Assembly (NCBI GenBank): GCA_037130845.1
Contig: JBAXSE010000005.1
Coordinates: 10,115-74,114, forward strand
Length of the DNA stretch: 64,000 nt
Source: 1-14-0-10-37-14 sp037130845
GTDB taxonomy: Bacteria > Patescibacteriota > Patescibacteriia > Patescibacteriales > Patescibacteriaceae
Direction of reading: 5' to 3'
In this document: positions 1 to 7,446 of the stretch, in pieces
Layout: each line of letters starts with the position of its first letter
Position numbering within the stretch: position 1 is the first letter of the stretch
The notes under the pieces: model-generated
What the model saw: only the letters and a program-made list of their open reading frames with translations
The model's database searches: none
Told to the model about the DNA's origin: nothing
Program-made: the position numbers and the translations under genes

Positions 1-24
1 TTATATTTCTTGGTATTATGTATC

Positions 25-57
25 TAGGAGATCTCCTGGAGTACAGGGGATGAATAC
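25..57 (+). repeat. GGAG-foot hairpin repeat, copy 1
   Basis: Stem ATCTCCTG (31-38), loop GAGTA, arm CAGGGGAT (44-51), with one G-T pair. GGAG lies at the 5' foot (27-30) and GAATA at the 3' side. It is the first of six related copies in the window, and no gene follows it directly. About 20 bases of its upstream flank resemble the flank of copy 2, so copies 1 and 2 look like a direct tandem pair about 102 bases apart. Confidence 0.7.
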
Positions 58-126
58 TTGGAGGACGAATATTAATTGATTGGAAAGTTTTTATAAAGAT
101 TGTACAATTTTCTTGTAGTTACATAT

Positions 127-157
127 CTGGGAGACCTCCGTGTTCACGGAGGTAAAC
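127..157 (+). repeat. GGAG-foot hairpin repeat, copy 2, upstream of murG
   Basis: The perfect stem ACCTCCGTG/CACGGAGGT (134-142 and 145-153) has a TT loop, with GGGAG at the foot (129-133). The 3' arm contains GGAGG (148-152), which is the only SD-like sequence upstream of the murG ATG at 168, about 15 bases away. The stem carries paired changes relative to copy 1 (C for T in one arm, G for A in the other), so its structure is conserved. In an RNA the hairpin would occlude the SD-like sequence; this is inference. Confidence 0.7.
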
Positions 158-167
158 TCAAAACACA

Positions 168-1244
168 ATGAAAAAAGTTTTACTTACAGGAGGCGGAACA
201 CTCGGTTCGGTGGTGCCGTTGATTGCTTTGGCTGAGGAGCTGGGCAATCGTTGCCAGTATTATTGGCTGGGTACGGCCGAGGGGCCCGAGCGGGCGGTGG
301 TGACGGATGCCGGCATCAGCTTCCAGGCGATTCGTGCCGGCAAGTTGCGGCGCTATTTGCATTGGCGCAATTTTGTCGATCCTTTTTTGAGTATGGCCGG
401 CTTCGTGCAAGCTTGGCAGTTTTGCCGCAAGTGGAAGCCGGATCTGGTGGTTAGCGCCGGTGGGTTTGTGGCGGTGCCCGTCGTCTGGGCGGCCAAAATG
501 TGTGGAGCCAAAGTATTGTTGTATCAATTGGATGTGCGTCCGGGATTGGCCAATCGGCTGTGTTTAAAAGCGGCGAACAAAGTAGCGGTCGTCTGGCCGC
601 AAACCAAGGCCTTCTTTGGCGACAAGGCGGTTTTGGGTCGAGCTCAAGTGCGTCGAGCGTTGCATGTGCAGGCTAGACAGACGGATGCGGCGGGCTTCAA
701 GCAGCAATTTAGCCTGCGCGTGGAGCTGCCTTTAGTCTTAGTGACTGGCGGCGGTACCGGCGCGCAAGGATTGAATAAATTATTGATAGAAACTTTGCCG
801 GATCTGATTGGCAATTGCGTGGTGTTGCACGCCACAGGCAAAGGCCGCGGGTTATCAGGCCAGCCCGATACGCCCGACTATCGAGCAATAGACTTTTTAT
901 CTCAAGAACAGATGGCGCAGGCGTTAGCGGTTAGCGCTGTGGTGGTCAGCCGCGCCGGCATGGGCACGCTCAGCGAGCTGTCTTATTCGGCCAAGCCAGT
1001 TATCTTGGTGCCTTTGCCAGATTCACACCAAGAAGAAAATGCCGATCTGGTGGTCAAAGCTGAGGCGGCTATTTTAATCAAGCAAGGCAGCGACCCGCAA
1101 AAATTGGCTCAAGCGATTTTATTGTTTATCCGCAAGCAGCCCGACGCGCAAGAGTTGGGCGATAGACTAAAAAAACTGCTCTCCGGCGAGGAGGGCAGTA
1201 GTTTAACTAAATTAGCCTTGGATTTACTTCATGAAGGCTTGTAG
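168..1244 (+). CDS. murG: MurG-like UDP-GlcNAc transferase (lipid II synthesis)
   Basis: A 358-residue GT28-family protein, the usual MurG length. MurG adds GlcNAc to undecaprenyl-PP-MurNAc-pentapeptide on the inner face of the membrane. The N-terminal Rossmann half opens with a glycine-rich loop LLTGGGTLGSVVP. The C-terminal half carries TGGGTGAQGLN near residue 195 and SRAGMGTLSE near 264, which fits the UDP-GlcNAc pocket. The histidine that normally follows the glycine loop (GGHVFP in E. coli) is serine here, so the catalytic details may differ. murC and murB lie just downstream, supporting a cell-wall role. The ATG at 168 is the only convincing start; its upstream SD-like GGAGG lies in a hairpin repeat. 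Its end overlaps a convergent gene by 21 bases. MurG-like is secure; exact activity is inferred. Confidence 0.88.
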   Translation: MKKVLLTGGGTLGSVVPLIALAEELGNRCQYYWLGTAEGPERAVVTDAGISFQAIRAGKLRRYLHWRNFVDPFLSMAGFVQAWQFCRKWKPDLVVSAGGFVAVPVVWAAKMCGAKVLLYQLDVRPGLANRLCLKAANKVAVVWPQTKAFFGDKAVLGRAQVRRALHVQARQTDAAGFKQQFSLRVELPLVLVTGGGTGAQGLNKLLIETLPDLIGNCVVLHATGKGRGLSGQPDTPDYRAIDFLSQEQMAQALAVSAVVVSRAGMGTLSELSYSAKPVILVPLPDSHQEENADLVVKAEAAILIKQGSDPQKLAQAILLFIRKQPDAQELGDRLKKLLSGEEGSSLTKLALDLLHEGL

Positions 1245-1640
1245 TCTGGTAAAAACATCGATTAAAAGAGCTAGGCCGGAGGAGACGAATATAACAATAT
1301 AGTTCCACTGAGCTTTGGATGATTGGAGGCTCTTGAGAGTATAGGATAACACTTCGCGATCTTCGATGCTGAGTGTTTTTTGTTTGTCAATTTTTTCGAT
1401 TAGGCCGACCTGCTTGATCATTTCTAATCTTTTATTTTCGATATTGTAGCGATGAGCGAAATACCAGATAAAGCAGATGGTGCCGATATACCAGACTAGA
1501 TCGGACCAGAAATGGCTAGGTAGCTTGTTGAGAAAAATCAAAATGCGATAGGCAATGGTGGCGACAACGCCGACCCAGAAAACCAGGTCGCGATAAAATT
1601 TAGAATGGGTTTGTGGTTGGATCATATATTTTTTTGTCAT
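1224..1640 (-). CDS. Hypothetical membrane protein
   Basis: I do not recognise a family. From the ATG at 1640 it encodes about 138 residues with hydrophobic segments near residues 15-35, 45-60 and 110-125, so it is probably a three-helix membrane protein. A charged region between helices two and three (KQVGLIEKIDKQKT) could be cytoplasmic. An in-frame ATG lies nine codons further upstream (1667) and another five codons downstream (1625), so the start is uncertain. A TATGAT element ends three bases before the 1640 ATG, with TTGGCA 19 bases before it; if used, the mRNA would be leaderless. The 3' end overlaps murG. It looks independent of the mur genes. Confidence 0.6.
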   Translation of the reverse strand: MTKKYMIQPQTHSKFYRDLVFWVGVVATIAYRILIFLNKLPSHFWSDLVWYIGTICFIWYFAHRYNIENKRLEMIKQVGLIEKIDKQKTLSIEDREVLSYTLKSLQSSKAQWNYIVIFVSSGLALLIDVFTRLQAFMK

Positions 1641-1807
1641 TATATCATACACGTAAATAATGGCCAAATGCCAAACCGCCTCTCTCTAAGTGTAATTACG
1701 CAAGGGGGTGATTAATAGCTAGGTGAAGTCGGGAAATAGGTATAAAGACGTGAAAAAACTCCATTTTTTGTTGTTTGTCGTTGTGATTTAGTTATTTTTA
1801 CTATTAG

Positions 1808-1836
1808 TTGACTAAATGCTTTAAAATACATACAAT
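1808..1836 (+). promoter_or_regulatory. Sigma-70-type promoter for murC-murB
   Basis: TTGACT (1808-1813), a 17-base spacer and TACAAT (1831-1836). The predicted start of transcription near 1843 leaves only about nine bases before the murC ATG, so the transcript is nearly leaderless and has no SD sequence. Confidence 0.7.
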
Positions 1837-1851
1837 ATAGCGGTAAAAAAT

Positions 1852-3231
1852 ATGGATTTGAATAAAGTAAAACTAGCTTATTTTATCGGTATTAAGGGCG
1901 TCGGCATGACTATGTTGGCGGAGTTTTTGGCTAACCTGGGGGTCCAGATTGCCGGTTCTGATGTGGATGAGCCATTTATTACCGATGCTGTCATAGCTAA
2001 AATCGGCGCGCGTGTGAATATAGGCTTTAAGGCCGAAAACATTCCGGCTGATGCAGACTTGATTATCTATTCAACGGCTTATAATGATAATAATCCGGAA
2101 GTGGCTGCAGCCAAGGCTTCGGGCAGAATGACATTGACATATGCCGAGGCAATGGCCAAAGTTTTTAATTATCGCTATGGCATCGCGGTCTGCGGATCGC
2201 ATGGCAAGACGACGGTGACTGCCTGGCTGGGCTATGTGTTGGACAAAGCGGGGCTCAAGCCGAGCGTGATGGTTGGGTCAACTGTACCGCAATTCGGCGG
2301 CGCCGGCCTCTATGGCGAATCTGATTATCTGGTGATTGAGGCTGATGAATACCAGAATAAATTGCAATATTTTGAACCCAAAGCGGTGTTGTTGAATAAT
2401 ATCGATTTTGATCATCCTGATTTCTATCCAGATTTGGCTAGCTACGAAGATGTTTTTGCAAAATTTGTGGCTAAGATACCGGTCAAGGGCTGGCTGGTAG
2501 CTAATTTTAGCGACCAGACTATAAAGCGAGTGGCTGTCGGCCTGAAATGCAGGGTGGTTAGCTATGGTTTGGCCGATAGCGGGGCCGATCTGGTGGCCAG
2601 CGAACTGGCAGTGCAGGCCGGCAAGCAGTATTTCCGCGTGACGATGAATGGCGACGATCTGGGAGTGTTTAATTGCCAGTTGGTCGGCCAGCATAATGTA
2701 CTCAATGCCATGGCGGTGATTGCCGCTGCTTTGGAACTCGGCGTAGAGCTCTTGGCTTTGCGTCAGGCTTTGGCAGACTTTAGCGGGACAACCAGACGTT
2801 TGGAATTTCGCGGTGAATATCAAGGCGCGCGCCTCTATGATGATTATGCGCACCATCCGACCGAGATCAAGGCGACTATATCAGCTTTGCGTGACTTGTT
2901 TCCTGAGCGTAAACTAGTGGTCGTTTTTCATCCGCATACTTTTACCCGCACCAAGGCGCTTTTTGCCGATTTTGCCGCTGCTTTGAGCCTGGTAGACCGA
3001 TTGGCTTTATTGGATATTTTCGGCTCCGCTCGCGAGCAACAGGGCGGAGTTTCCAGTACAGAGTTATTGGAAGCGGTGCATCGACTAAAGCCTGAACTGC
3101 CGGCCGAACTGGTATCGACGGTTGGCGAAGTGCCCGCATGGCTGAAGGCTAATCTGCAGGGCGGTGAAATTGTTGTCTTGATGGGCGCCGGCGATATCTT
3201 TCGAGCTGCTGACGCGGTATTAGCCGAATAA
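1852..3231 (+). CDS. murC: UDP-N-acetylmuramate--L-alanine ligase (MurC family)
   Basis: This 459-residue Mur ligase attaches L-alanine to UDP-MurNAc in the cytoplasm using ATP. The N-terminal dinucleotide-like motif GIKGVGMTM (13-21) is the MurC/Mpl hallmark. The ATP P-loop GSHGKTT lies at about 115-121. EADEYQNK and NNIDFDHPDFY follow in the central domain, and DDYAHHPTEI marks the start of the C-terminal domain. The related ligase Mpl (murein-peptide recycling) shares these motifs; location directly before murB favours MurC. The ATG at 1852 follows a strong promoter and aligns with the usual family start. murB begins three bases after the stop, so the two are co-transcribed. Confidence 0.9.
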   Translation: MDLNKVKLAYFIGIKGVGMTMLAEFLANLGVQIAGSDVDEPFITDAVIAKIGARVNIGFKAENIPADADLIIYSTAYNDNNPEVAAAKASGRMTLTYAEAMAKVFNYRYGIAVCGSHGKTTVTAWLGYVLDKAGLKPSVMVGSTVPQFGGAGLYGESDYLVIEADEYQNKLQYFEPKAVLLNNIDFDHPDFYPDLASYEDVFAKFVAKIPVKGWLVANFSDQTIKRVAVGLKCRVVSYGLADSGADLVASELAVQAGKQYFRVTMNGDDLGVFNCQLVGQHNVLNAMAVIAAALELGVELLALRQALADFSGTTRRLEFRGEYQGARLYDDYAHHPTEIKATISALRDLFPERKLVVVFHPHTFTRTKALFADFAAALSLVDRLALLDIFGSAREQQGGVSSTELLEAVHRLKPELPAELVSTVGEVPAWLKANLQGGEIVVLMGAGDIFRAADAVLAE

Positions 3232-3234
3232 TTT

Positions 3235-4173
3235 ATGAATTGGATAGACAAAATAGAAAAAAATAAAAGTTTAAAAGAACTAACTACATGGAAAATCGGC
3301 GGACTAGCCGATTATTTTGCGTTAATCGAGTCAGTGGAGGAGCTGGAACAGGCGGCTGCCTGGGCCAAGAGCAAAGAATTACCGATCTTTATTTTGGGCG
3401 GCGGCAGTAATTTGTTGATCAGTGATGAAGGTTTTAGGGGGTTGGTATTAAAAATTGCCAATCGAGATTTAAGCATGGCTGGTAATAAACTAACCGTTGG
3501 GGCCGGTGTAAACTTGCAAGTTGCGGTTCAGGCGGCAATCGAAGCCGGTTTGGGCGGACTGGAATGGGCGCAAGGCATTCCTGGCTTGATTGGCGGAGCG
3601 GTGCGCGGCAATGCGAGCGCTTATGGCGGCGAAACGAAAGATTGCCTGGAGCGAGTATGTTTTTTTGATCTAAGCAGCGGTGAATGGCAAGAATTATCGG
3701 CTATTGAATGCCAGTTAACTTACCGCAGCAGCCTATTTAAACAAAATAATAATCTGGTTATCTGGCAAGCCGTTTTTGCATTGACGCCAGCCAAGACGGT
3801 TGAACTGCGAGCTAAGGCCCTGGCTATCGCGCTTAAAAGATTGGCCAGAGTGCCCAGTGAACCAAGCGCCGGTTCGGTTTTTCAAAATTTATTGATTGCC
3901 GAGCTGCCTCCGTCGGCTTCGGAGCTGATTGGCCGCTATAGCGAGCAGATTAAGGGCGGTAAATTGGCGTGCGGCTTAGTAATAGAAGAGCTGGGCTTTA
4001 AAGGCCGTGGTGTCGGCGGCGCGCTAGTGAGCCAGCGCCATGCCAATATAATTGTTAATGTGGGCCAAGCAACAGCCGCGGAGGTACTAGTATTGCTGGC
4101 GCAAATTAAGACGGCAGCTTTTGACCGTTATGGGCTGGAATTGATAGAGGAAGTTGAAAAGGTTGGCTTTTGA
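3235..4173 (+). CDS. murB: UDP-N-acetylenolpyruvoylglucosamine reductase MurB
   Basis: A 312-residue FAD enzyme that reduces the enolpyruvyl group of UDP-GlcNAc-enolpyruvate with NADPH to make UDP-MurNAc, the substrate of MurC. Motifs in order are TTWKIGG near the N-terminus, FAD-binding GGGSNLL (about 57-63), GIPGLIGGAVRGNASAYG (about 114-131), the tyrosine loop YRSSLFK, and PSAGSVFQN with the catalytic-serine context. SQRHANIIVN lies near the C-terminus. There is no SD sequence; translation may be coupled to murC, whose stop is three bases upstream. A terminator follows the gene. Confidence 0.93.
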   Translation: MNWIDKIEKNKSLKELTTWKIGGLADYFALIESVEELEQAAAWAKSKELPIFILGGGSNLLISDEGFRGLVLKIANRDLSMAGNKLTVGAGVNLQVAVQAAIEAGLGGLEWAQGIPGLIGGAVRGNASAYGGETKDCLERVCFFDLSSGEWQELSAIECQLTYRSSLFKQNNNLVIWQAVFALTPAKTVELRAKALAIALKRLARVPSEPSAGSVFQNLLIAELPPSASELIGRYSEQIKGGKLACGLVIEELGFKGRGVGGALVSQRHANIIVNVGQATAAEVLVLLAQIKTAAFDRYGLELIEEVEKVGF

Positions 4174-4198
4174 TATTTGTTAAAACCTGTTATAATTA

Positions 4199-4228
4199 TA
4201 GAGGCAAACTTAGAGGCCTCTATTTTTT
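4199..4228 (+). terminator. Intrinsic terminator after murB
   Basis: Stem TAGAGGC (4199-4205) pairs with GCCTCTA (4216-4222) across a ten-base loop and is followed by six T. It ends the murC-murB transcript. Confidence 0.8.
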
Positions 4229-4282
4229 GTGCAGAACGGGGTTGATTTTTTGCTTTCCGTGATAAGCTATAAACTCATATAT

Positions 4283-6187
4283 ATGTTTAAAAAGAAAAAG
4301 TTTTATTTAATTCTTGGACTATTGTTGTTGGCCGGAGTCGGTTATTGGCGCTGGCAGGTATCGCGCCAGCCAAAGATTGAATACAGCACGGCCAAAGTAA
4401 TTAAGGGACAATTGGTCCAAACGGTATCTGAGACAGGGTCAGTGACGCCCTTAAATGAATTGCAATTGAACTTTCAATCATCGGGCAAGATTGCGTCTAT
4501 CAATGTTAAGGTTGGCGATCAGATTAAAAAGGATCAACCTTTAGCCGCTTTAGACGCGGTTGATTTGCAAATCAGGCTTAATCAAGCCGAGGCTCAGCTA
4601 GCCGCTTCTCAAGCCAGCCTCAATAAGCTATTGGCGGGAGCAGCGGGTGTAGATTTGAATGTCAGTCAGGCGAGCGTTAATTCGGCTCAGGCTGCTGCTG
4701 ATTCTGCCAAGGCCGATCTAGGGCAAGTGGACCAGACTACTCTGGAGGCGGTTAAGCAAGCGCAAAAGAATTTAGATGATTTAAGAGGCTTGGCCGGAGT
4801 GGTTACGCCGCTTGCGCAGTCAATTAATCAGGCGTCTACCAATCTGGATAATGCCAAAAGGACTTACCGACAAAACATTGATTCTTCTTTGTCTTCTTTG
4901 TTTACTGCGGTAAAAAATAAACTTCCTTTGGCTGATTCCGCTCTTGATTCTATCGATCGTGTGTTAACTGACCAGGATGCGCAGAATCTATTAAGCGTAA
5001 GGGATGCCCAGGCGTTATCTAATACTCGTAATGATTATAATTTGGCGCGGACACTGGCGGCCTCGGCAAAACTGGCTGCTTCATCTATGCAATCAGGCCA
5101 AGAGACCAGCGTTCGCCAAGTTTATGATACGGTTTATCCTGCTCTAAACACTACTTTTACAGCATTAAATGACTGTTTTAATGCATTGCAGGCTAGTATA
5201 GTCGGCGGAAACTTTAGCCAAACAGATTTGGATACTTTTAAAAATACAATTAGCGCTCAGATAACTGCCGTCAGTAACGCTGTCAGTTCTTTGGAAGCAG
5301 CTCATCAGAGTTTGGACAATGCGTCGCTGGCGTACACTACTAACGTTTCGGCAGCTCAAAATTCATTGGCTCAAGCCCAGGCTTCCTGGAATGATGCCCT
5401 TACAAAATCCTCCGATGCCCTGCATTCGGCGCAGTTGTCGCGTGAGCATCAATTATCTATCGGCCAGTCACAGGTCCAGGCGGCCTTTAAAGCCTTGCAA
5501 GTGGCTCAGGCTCAATATAATAAGCTGGTGGCAGCCGCGCGTCCCGAGGATGTAGACTTAGCTAGAGCCCAATTGCGCCAAAGCCAAGCAAGCTTGGATT
5601 TAATAAGAAACCAGCTGGCCAACAATCAGATTATCGCGCCTGTTGATGGCGTCATTACCGAAGTTAATTATAAAGTGGGCGAACAGACAGCCGTCGGCCA
5701 GCCAGCCTTTAAGATGATCGCCAAAGATGGCTATGAAGTTGAGATTGATGTGGCTGAAACCGATATCGCAAAGATCAAAGTCCATGATGTCGCCACTATT
5801 ACCCTTGATGCCTACGGCGATAGCGTTAAATTGTCAGGCTCGGTGGTTTCGGTTGAGCCGGCTGCTACTATTATTCAAGGAGTTATCTATTACAAGGTCA
5901 AGATTGACTTTGTAGGAGGACAAGTCGCCATTAAGCCCAGTATGACCGCTACCGCCTCTATCGCTACCGCTTCTAAAGACAATGTCCTCTATGTGCCGGC
6001 GAGGGCTGTGTTGGATAATAACGGCCAGAAATACGTCCGTGTTTTAGCGAATGGAGCTGTTGTTGAAAAAAATGTAACCGTCGGCTTGTCCGGTGATGAC
6101 GGATTATTGGAAATATTAACCGGATTGAATGAAGGCGAGGAGGCGGTGACTTTTGTTAAGAATAGCGCCACGGCCTCAGGCAAATAA
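4283..6187 (+). CDS. MacA/HlyD-type periplasmic adaptor of an ABC exporter
   Basis: A membrane-fusion adaptor of about 634 residues from the ATG at 4283. It starts FKKKKFYLIL and has one N-terminal membrane helix (about 7-22). A first lipoyl half (GKIASINVKVGDQIKKDQP) is followed by a very long alanine/glutamine-rich coiled coil. The second lipoyl half (IIAPVDGVITEVNYKVGEQ) and a beta-barrel and membrane-proximal domain ending GLNEGEEAVTF complete it. Typical MacA is nearer 370 residues; the extra length lies in the helical hairpin. The ATPase gene starts one base after the stop, and two MacB-like permeases follow, so this is an export system. An in-frame GTG at 4229 lies inside the preceding terminator and is rejected as the start. 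Substrate unknown. Confidence 0.85.
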   Translation: MFKKKKFYLILGLLLLAGVGYWRWQVSRQPKIEYSTAKVIKGQLVQTVSETGSVTPLNELQLNFQSSGKIASINVKVGDQIKKDQPLAALDAVDLQIRLNQAEAQLAASQASLNKLLAGAAGVDLNVSQASVNSAQAAADSAKADLGQVDQTTLEAVKQAQKNLDDLRGLAGVVTPLAQSINQASTNLDNAKRTYRQNIDSSLSSLFTAVKNKLPLADSALDSIDRVLTDQDAQNLLSVRDAQALSNTRNDYNLARTLAASAKLAASSMQSGQETSVRQVYDTVYPALNTTFTALNDCFNALQASIVGGNFSQTDLDTFKNTISAQITAVSNAVSSLEAAHQSLDNASLAYTTNVSAAQNSLAQAQASWNDALTKSSDALHSAQLSREHQLSIGQSQVQAAFKALQVAQAQYNKLVAAARPEDVDLARAQLRQSQASLDLIRNQLANNQIIAPVDGVITEVNYKVGEQTAVGQPAFKMIAKDGYEVEIDVAETDIAKIKVHDVATITLDAYGDSVKLSGSVVSVEPAATIIQGVIYYKVKIDFVGGQVAIKPSMTATASIATASKDNVLYVPARAVLDNNGQKYVRVLANGAVVEKNVTVGLSGDDGLLEILTGLNEGEEAVTFVKNSATASGK

Positions 6188-6188
6188 T

Positions 6189-6905
6189 ATGTTATTAGAA
6201 ATAAAAAATCTAACCAAGGACTATGGCGAGGAGGAGTTGATCACCCATGTCTTGAGGGGGGTTAGCTTTAAAGTTGAGGTAGGCGAATTTATCTCGATTA
6301 TGGGCCCGTCCGGTTCCGGCAAGTCAACTCTGATGCATATCATGGGGTTTTTGGATAAGCCTACGACCGGAACTTATGTTTTTGAGGGCAAGGACGTTAC
6401 CAAGCTAACCGATGATCAGTTGGCTTTGATGCGAAATCAAAAAATCGGTTTTGTCTTCCAATCCTTCAATTTATTGCCGCGTACTACGGTTCTCGAAAAT
6501 GTCATGCTGCCGCTGGTCTATGCTCGGCAGAAAAAGGGCGATGCTCACAAGCGAGCCCTGGAGGTATTGGAGAGCGTCGGCCTATCGCATCGCTTGCATT
6601 ATATGTCCAATCAGATTTCGGGCGGAGAAAAACAGCGTGTGGCTATCGCCCGCGCTTTGGTTAATAGTCCGGCGGTAATCTTTGCTGATGAGCCGACCGG
6701 CAATCTTGATTCAAAGTCGGGTATCCAAATTATGAAGATTCTGCAGGATTTAAACGAGTCGGGCAATACGATTATCTTGGTGACGCACGAAACTTCCACT
6801 TCGGAACACGCAAAGCGCATTATCAGCATCCGCGACGGCTTGATTGAAAGCGACTCCTTGGTTAAGACGCGTCGTTTTGCCAAGGCGGAAAATATTTTGA
6901 AATAA
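6189..6905 (+). CDS. MacB/LolD-type ABC transporter ATPase
   Basis: A 238-residue ATPase. Walker A GPSGSGKST is at about 42-50, the Q-loop is in FQSFNLLPR, the signature is ISGGEKQRVAIARAL, Walker B is VIFADEPTGNLD, and the switch histidine is in LVTHE. The close match to the MacB/LolD subfamily and the flanking adaptor and FtsX-like permeases indicate a mechanotransmission-type exporter. The ATG at 6189 lies one base beyond the adaptor stop; a longer frame to 6153 overlaps the adaptor and lacks support. No SD sequence, so coupled translation is likely. Confidence 0.92.
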   Translation: MLLEIKNLTKDYGEEELITHVLRGVSFKVEVGEFISIMGPSGSGKSTLMHIMGFLDKPTTGTYVFEGKDVTKLTDDQLALMRNQKIGFVFQSFNLLPRTTVLENVMLPLVYARQKKGDAHKRALEVLESVGLSHRLHYMSNQISGGEKQRVAIARALVNSPAVIFADEPTGNLDSKSGIQIMKILQDLNESGNTIILVTHETSTSEHAKRIISIRDGLIESDSLVKTRRFAKAENILK

Positions 6906-6927
6906 AAAAGCCCCGCATGCGGGGCTT
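6901..6927 (-). terminator. Terminator for the minus-strand gene at 6931-7371
   Basis: The 20-base perfect palindrome AAGCCCCGCATGCGGGGCTT (6908-6927) is followed by a T-run only when read on the minus strand. It therefore serves the gene ending at 6931 rather than the ATPase, whose stop lies just before it. Confidence 0.8.
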
Positions 6928-6930
6928 AGC

Positions 6931-7371
6931 CTAAAGGATGTTAGGAAAGTCTTGTTTGAGTTTATCGATGATAATGCCGATTGTTTGATTGTCGAAGATA
7001 ATCTTGCCATCTAACTTTTGGCGCCAGCTAACCATCAATTTTTTGTCCGGTGAACTTTTGAGCGAAGTCTCGTAGACTATATAATCGGTAATCTTGCCGA
7101 TAGTTATCTGCTTGCATCTTTTGTCTGCGATAATTTTTTTAAAGTCGGTGATGGCAAATAAGTCGCGAGTGATAAATGGATAATCACCGGCCTGTAAGCC
7201 AAAGAGCAGTTCATAAGCAATGTTGTCTATCTCGATAGATAGCCGTGTCACATGATAACAGCTGCCGTCAAAATCGATGTTAGATAGCCAGCTTGGGTTC
7301 TTGAGAAGGCGATTGACTGAATCTTGAGCGGAGATGTAATTGAAATTAAATGAATCTTTAGTATTATCCAC
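6931..7371 (-). CDS. Hypothetical protein inserted between exporter genes
   Basis: A 146-residue soluble protein of unknown family with no signal peptide or membrane helix. It has mixed alpha/beta character and many aromatic and charged residues. The start is a GTG at 7371 with AAGGGA a few bases upstream; there is no nearer ATG. It lies on the opposite strand between the ATPase and the first permease and has its own terminator, so it interrupts an otherwise collinear exporter cluster and may have been inserted later. No function is proposed. Confidence 0.6.
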   Translation of the reverse strand: MDNTKDSFNFNYISAQDSVNRLLKNPSWLSNIDFDGSCYHVTRLSIEIDNIAYELLFGLQAGDYPFITRDLFAITDFKKIIADKRCKQITIGKITDYIVYETSLKSSPDKKLMVSWRQKLDGKIIFDNQTIGIIIDKLKQDFPNIL

Positions 7372-7446
7372 GGTTCCCTTTCTGTATATTAATGAACTAA
7401 AAGCATTTATTGATATAAAGCTAATTTATAGCATCTTTTAATAATA

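Noticed and set aside
127..167. Metabolite riboswitch upstream of murG
   Set aside because: The same hairpin occurs in inverted pairs at gene ends and matches no riboswitch class that I know; a repeat element explains it better.
2278..2856. A 192-codon antisense frame within murC
   Set aside because: It lies fully inside an intact Mur ligase with all motifs and has no independent support.
4229..4282. Upstream extension of the adaptor protein to a GTG at 4229
   Set aside because: The extension overlaps the murB terminator, and the signal-anchor begins at the ATG at 4283.
6901..6927. Terminator for the ABC ATPase transcript
   Set aside because: There is no T-run on the plus strand; the T-run is present only for the minus-strand gene.
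6931..7371. A third exporter component
   Set aside because: It is on the opposite strand with its own terminator and has no membrane helix or transporter motif.
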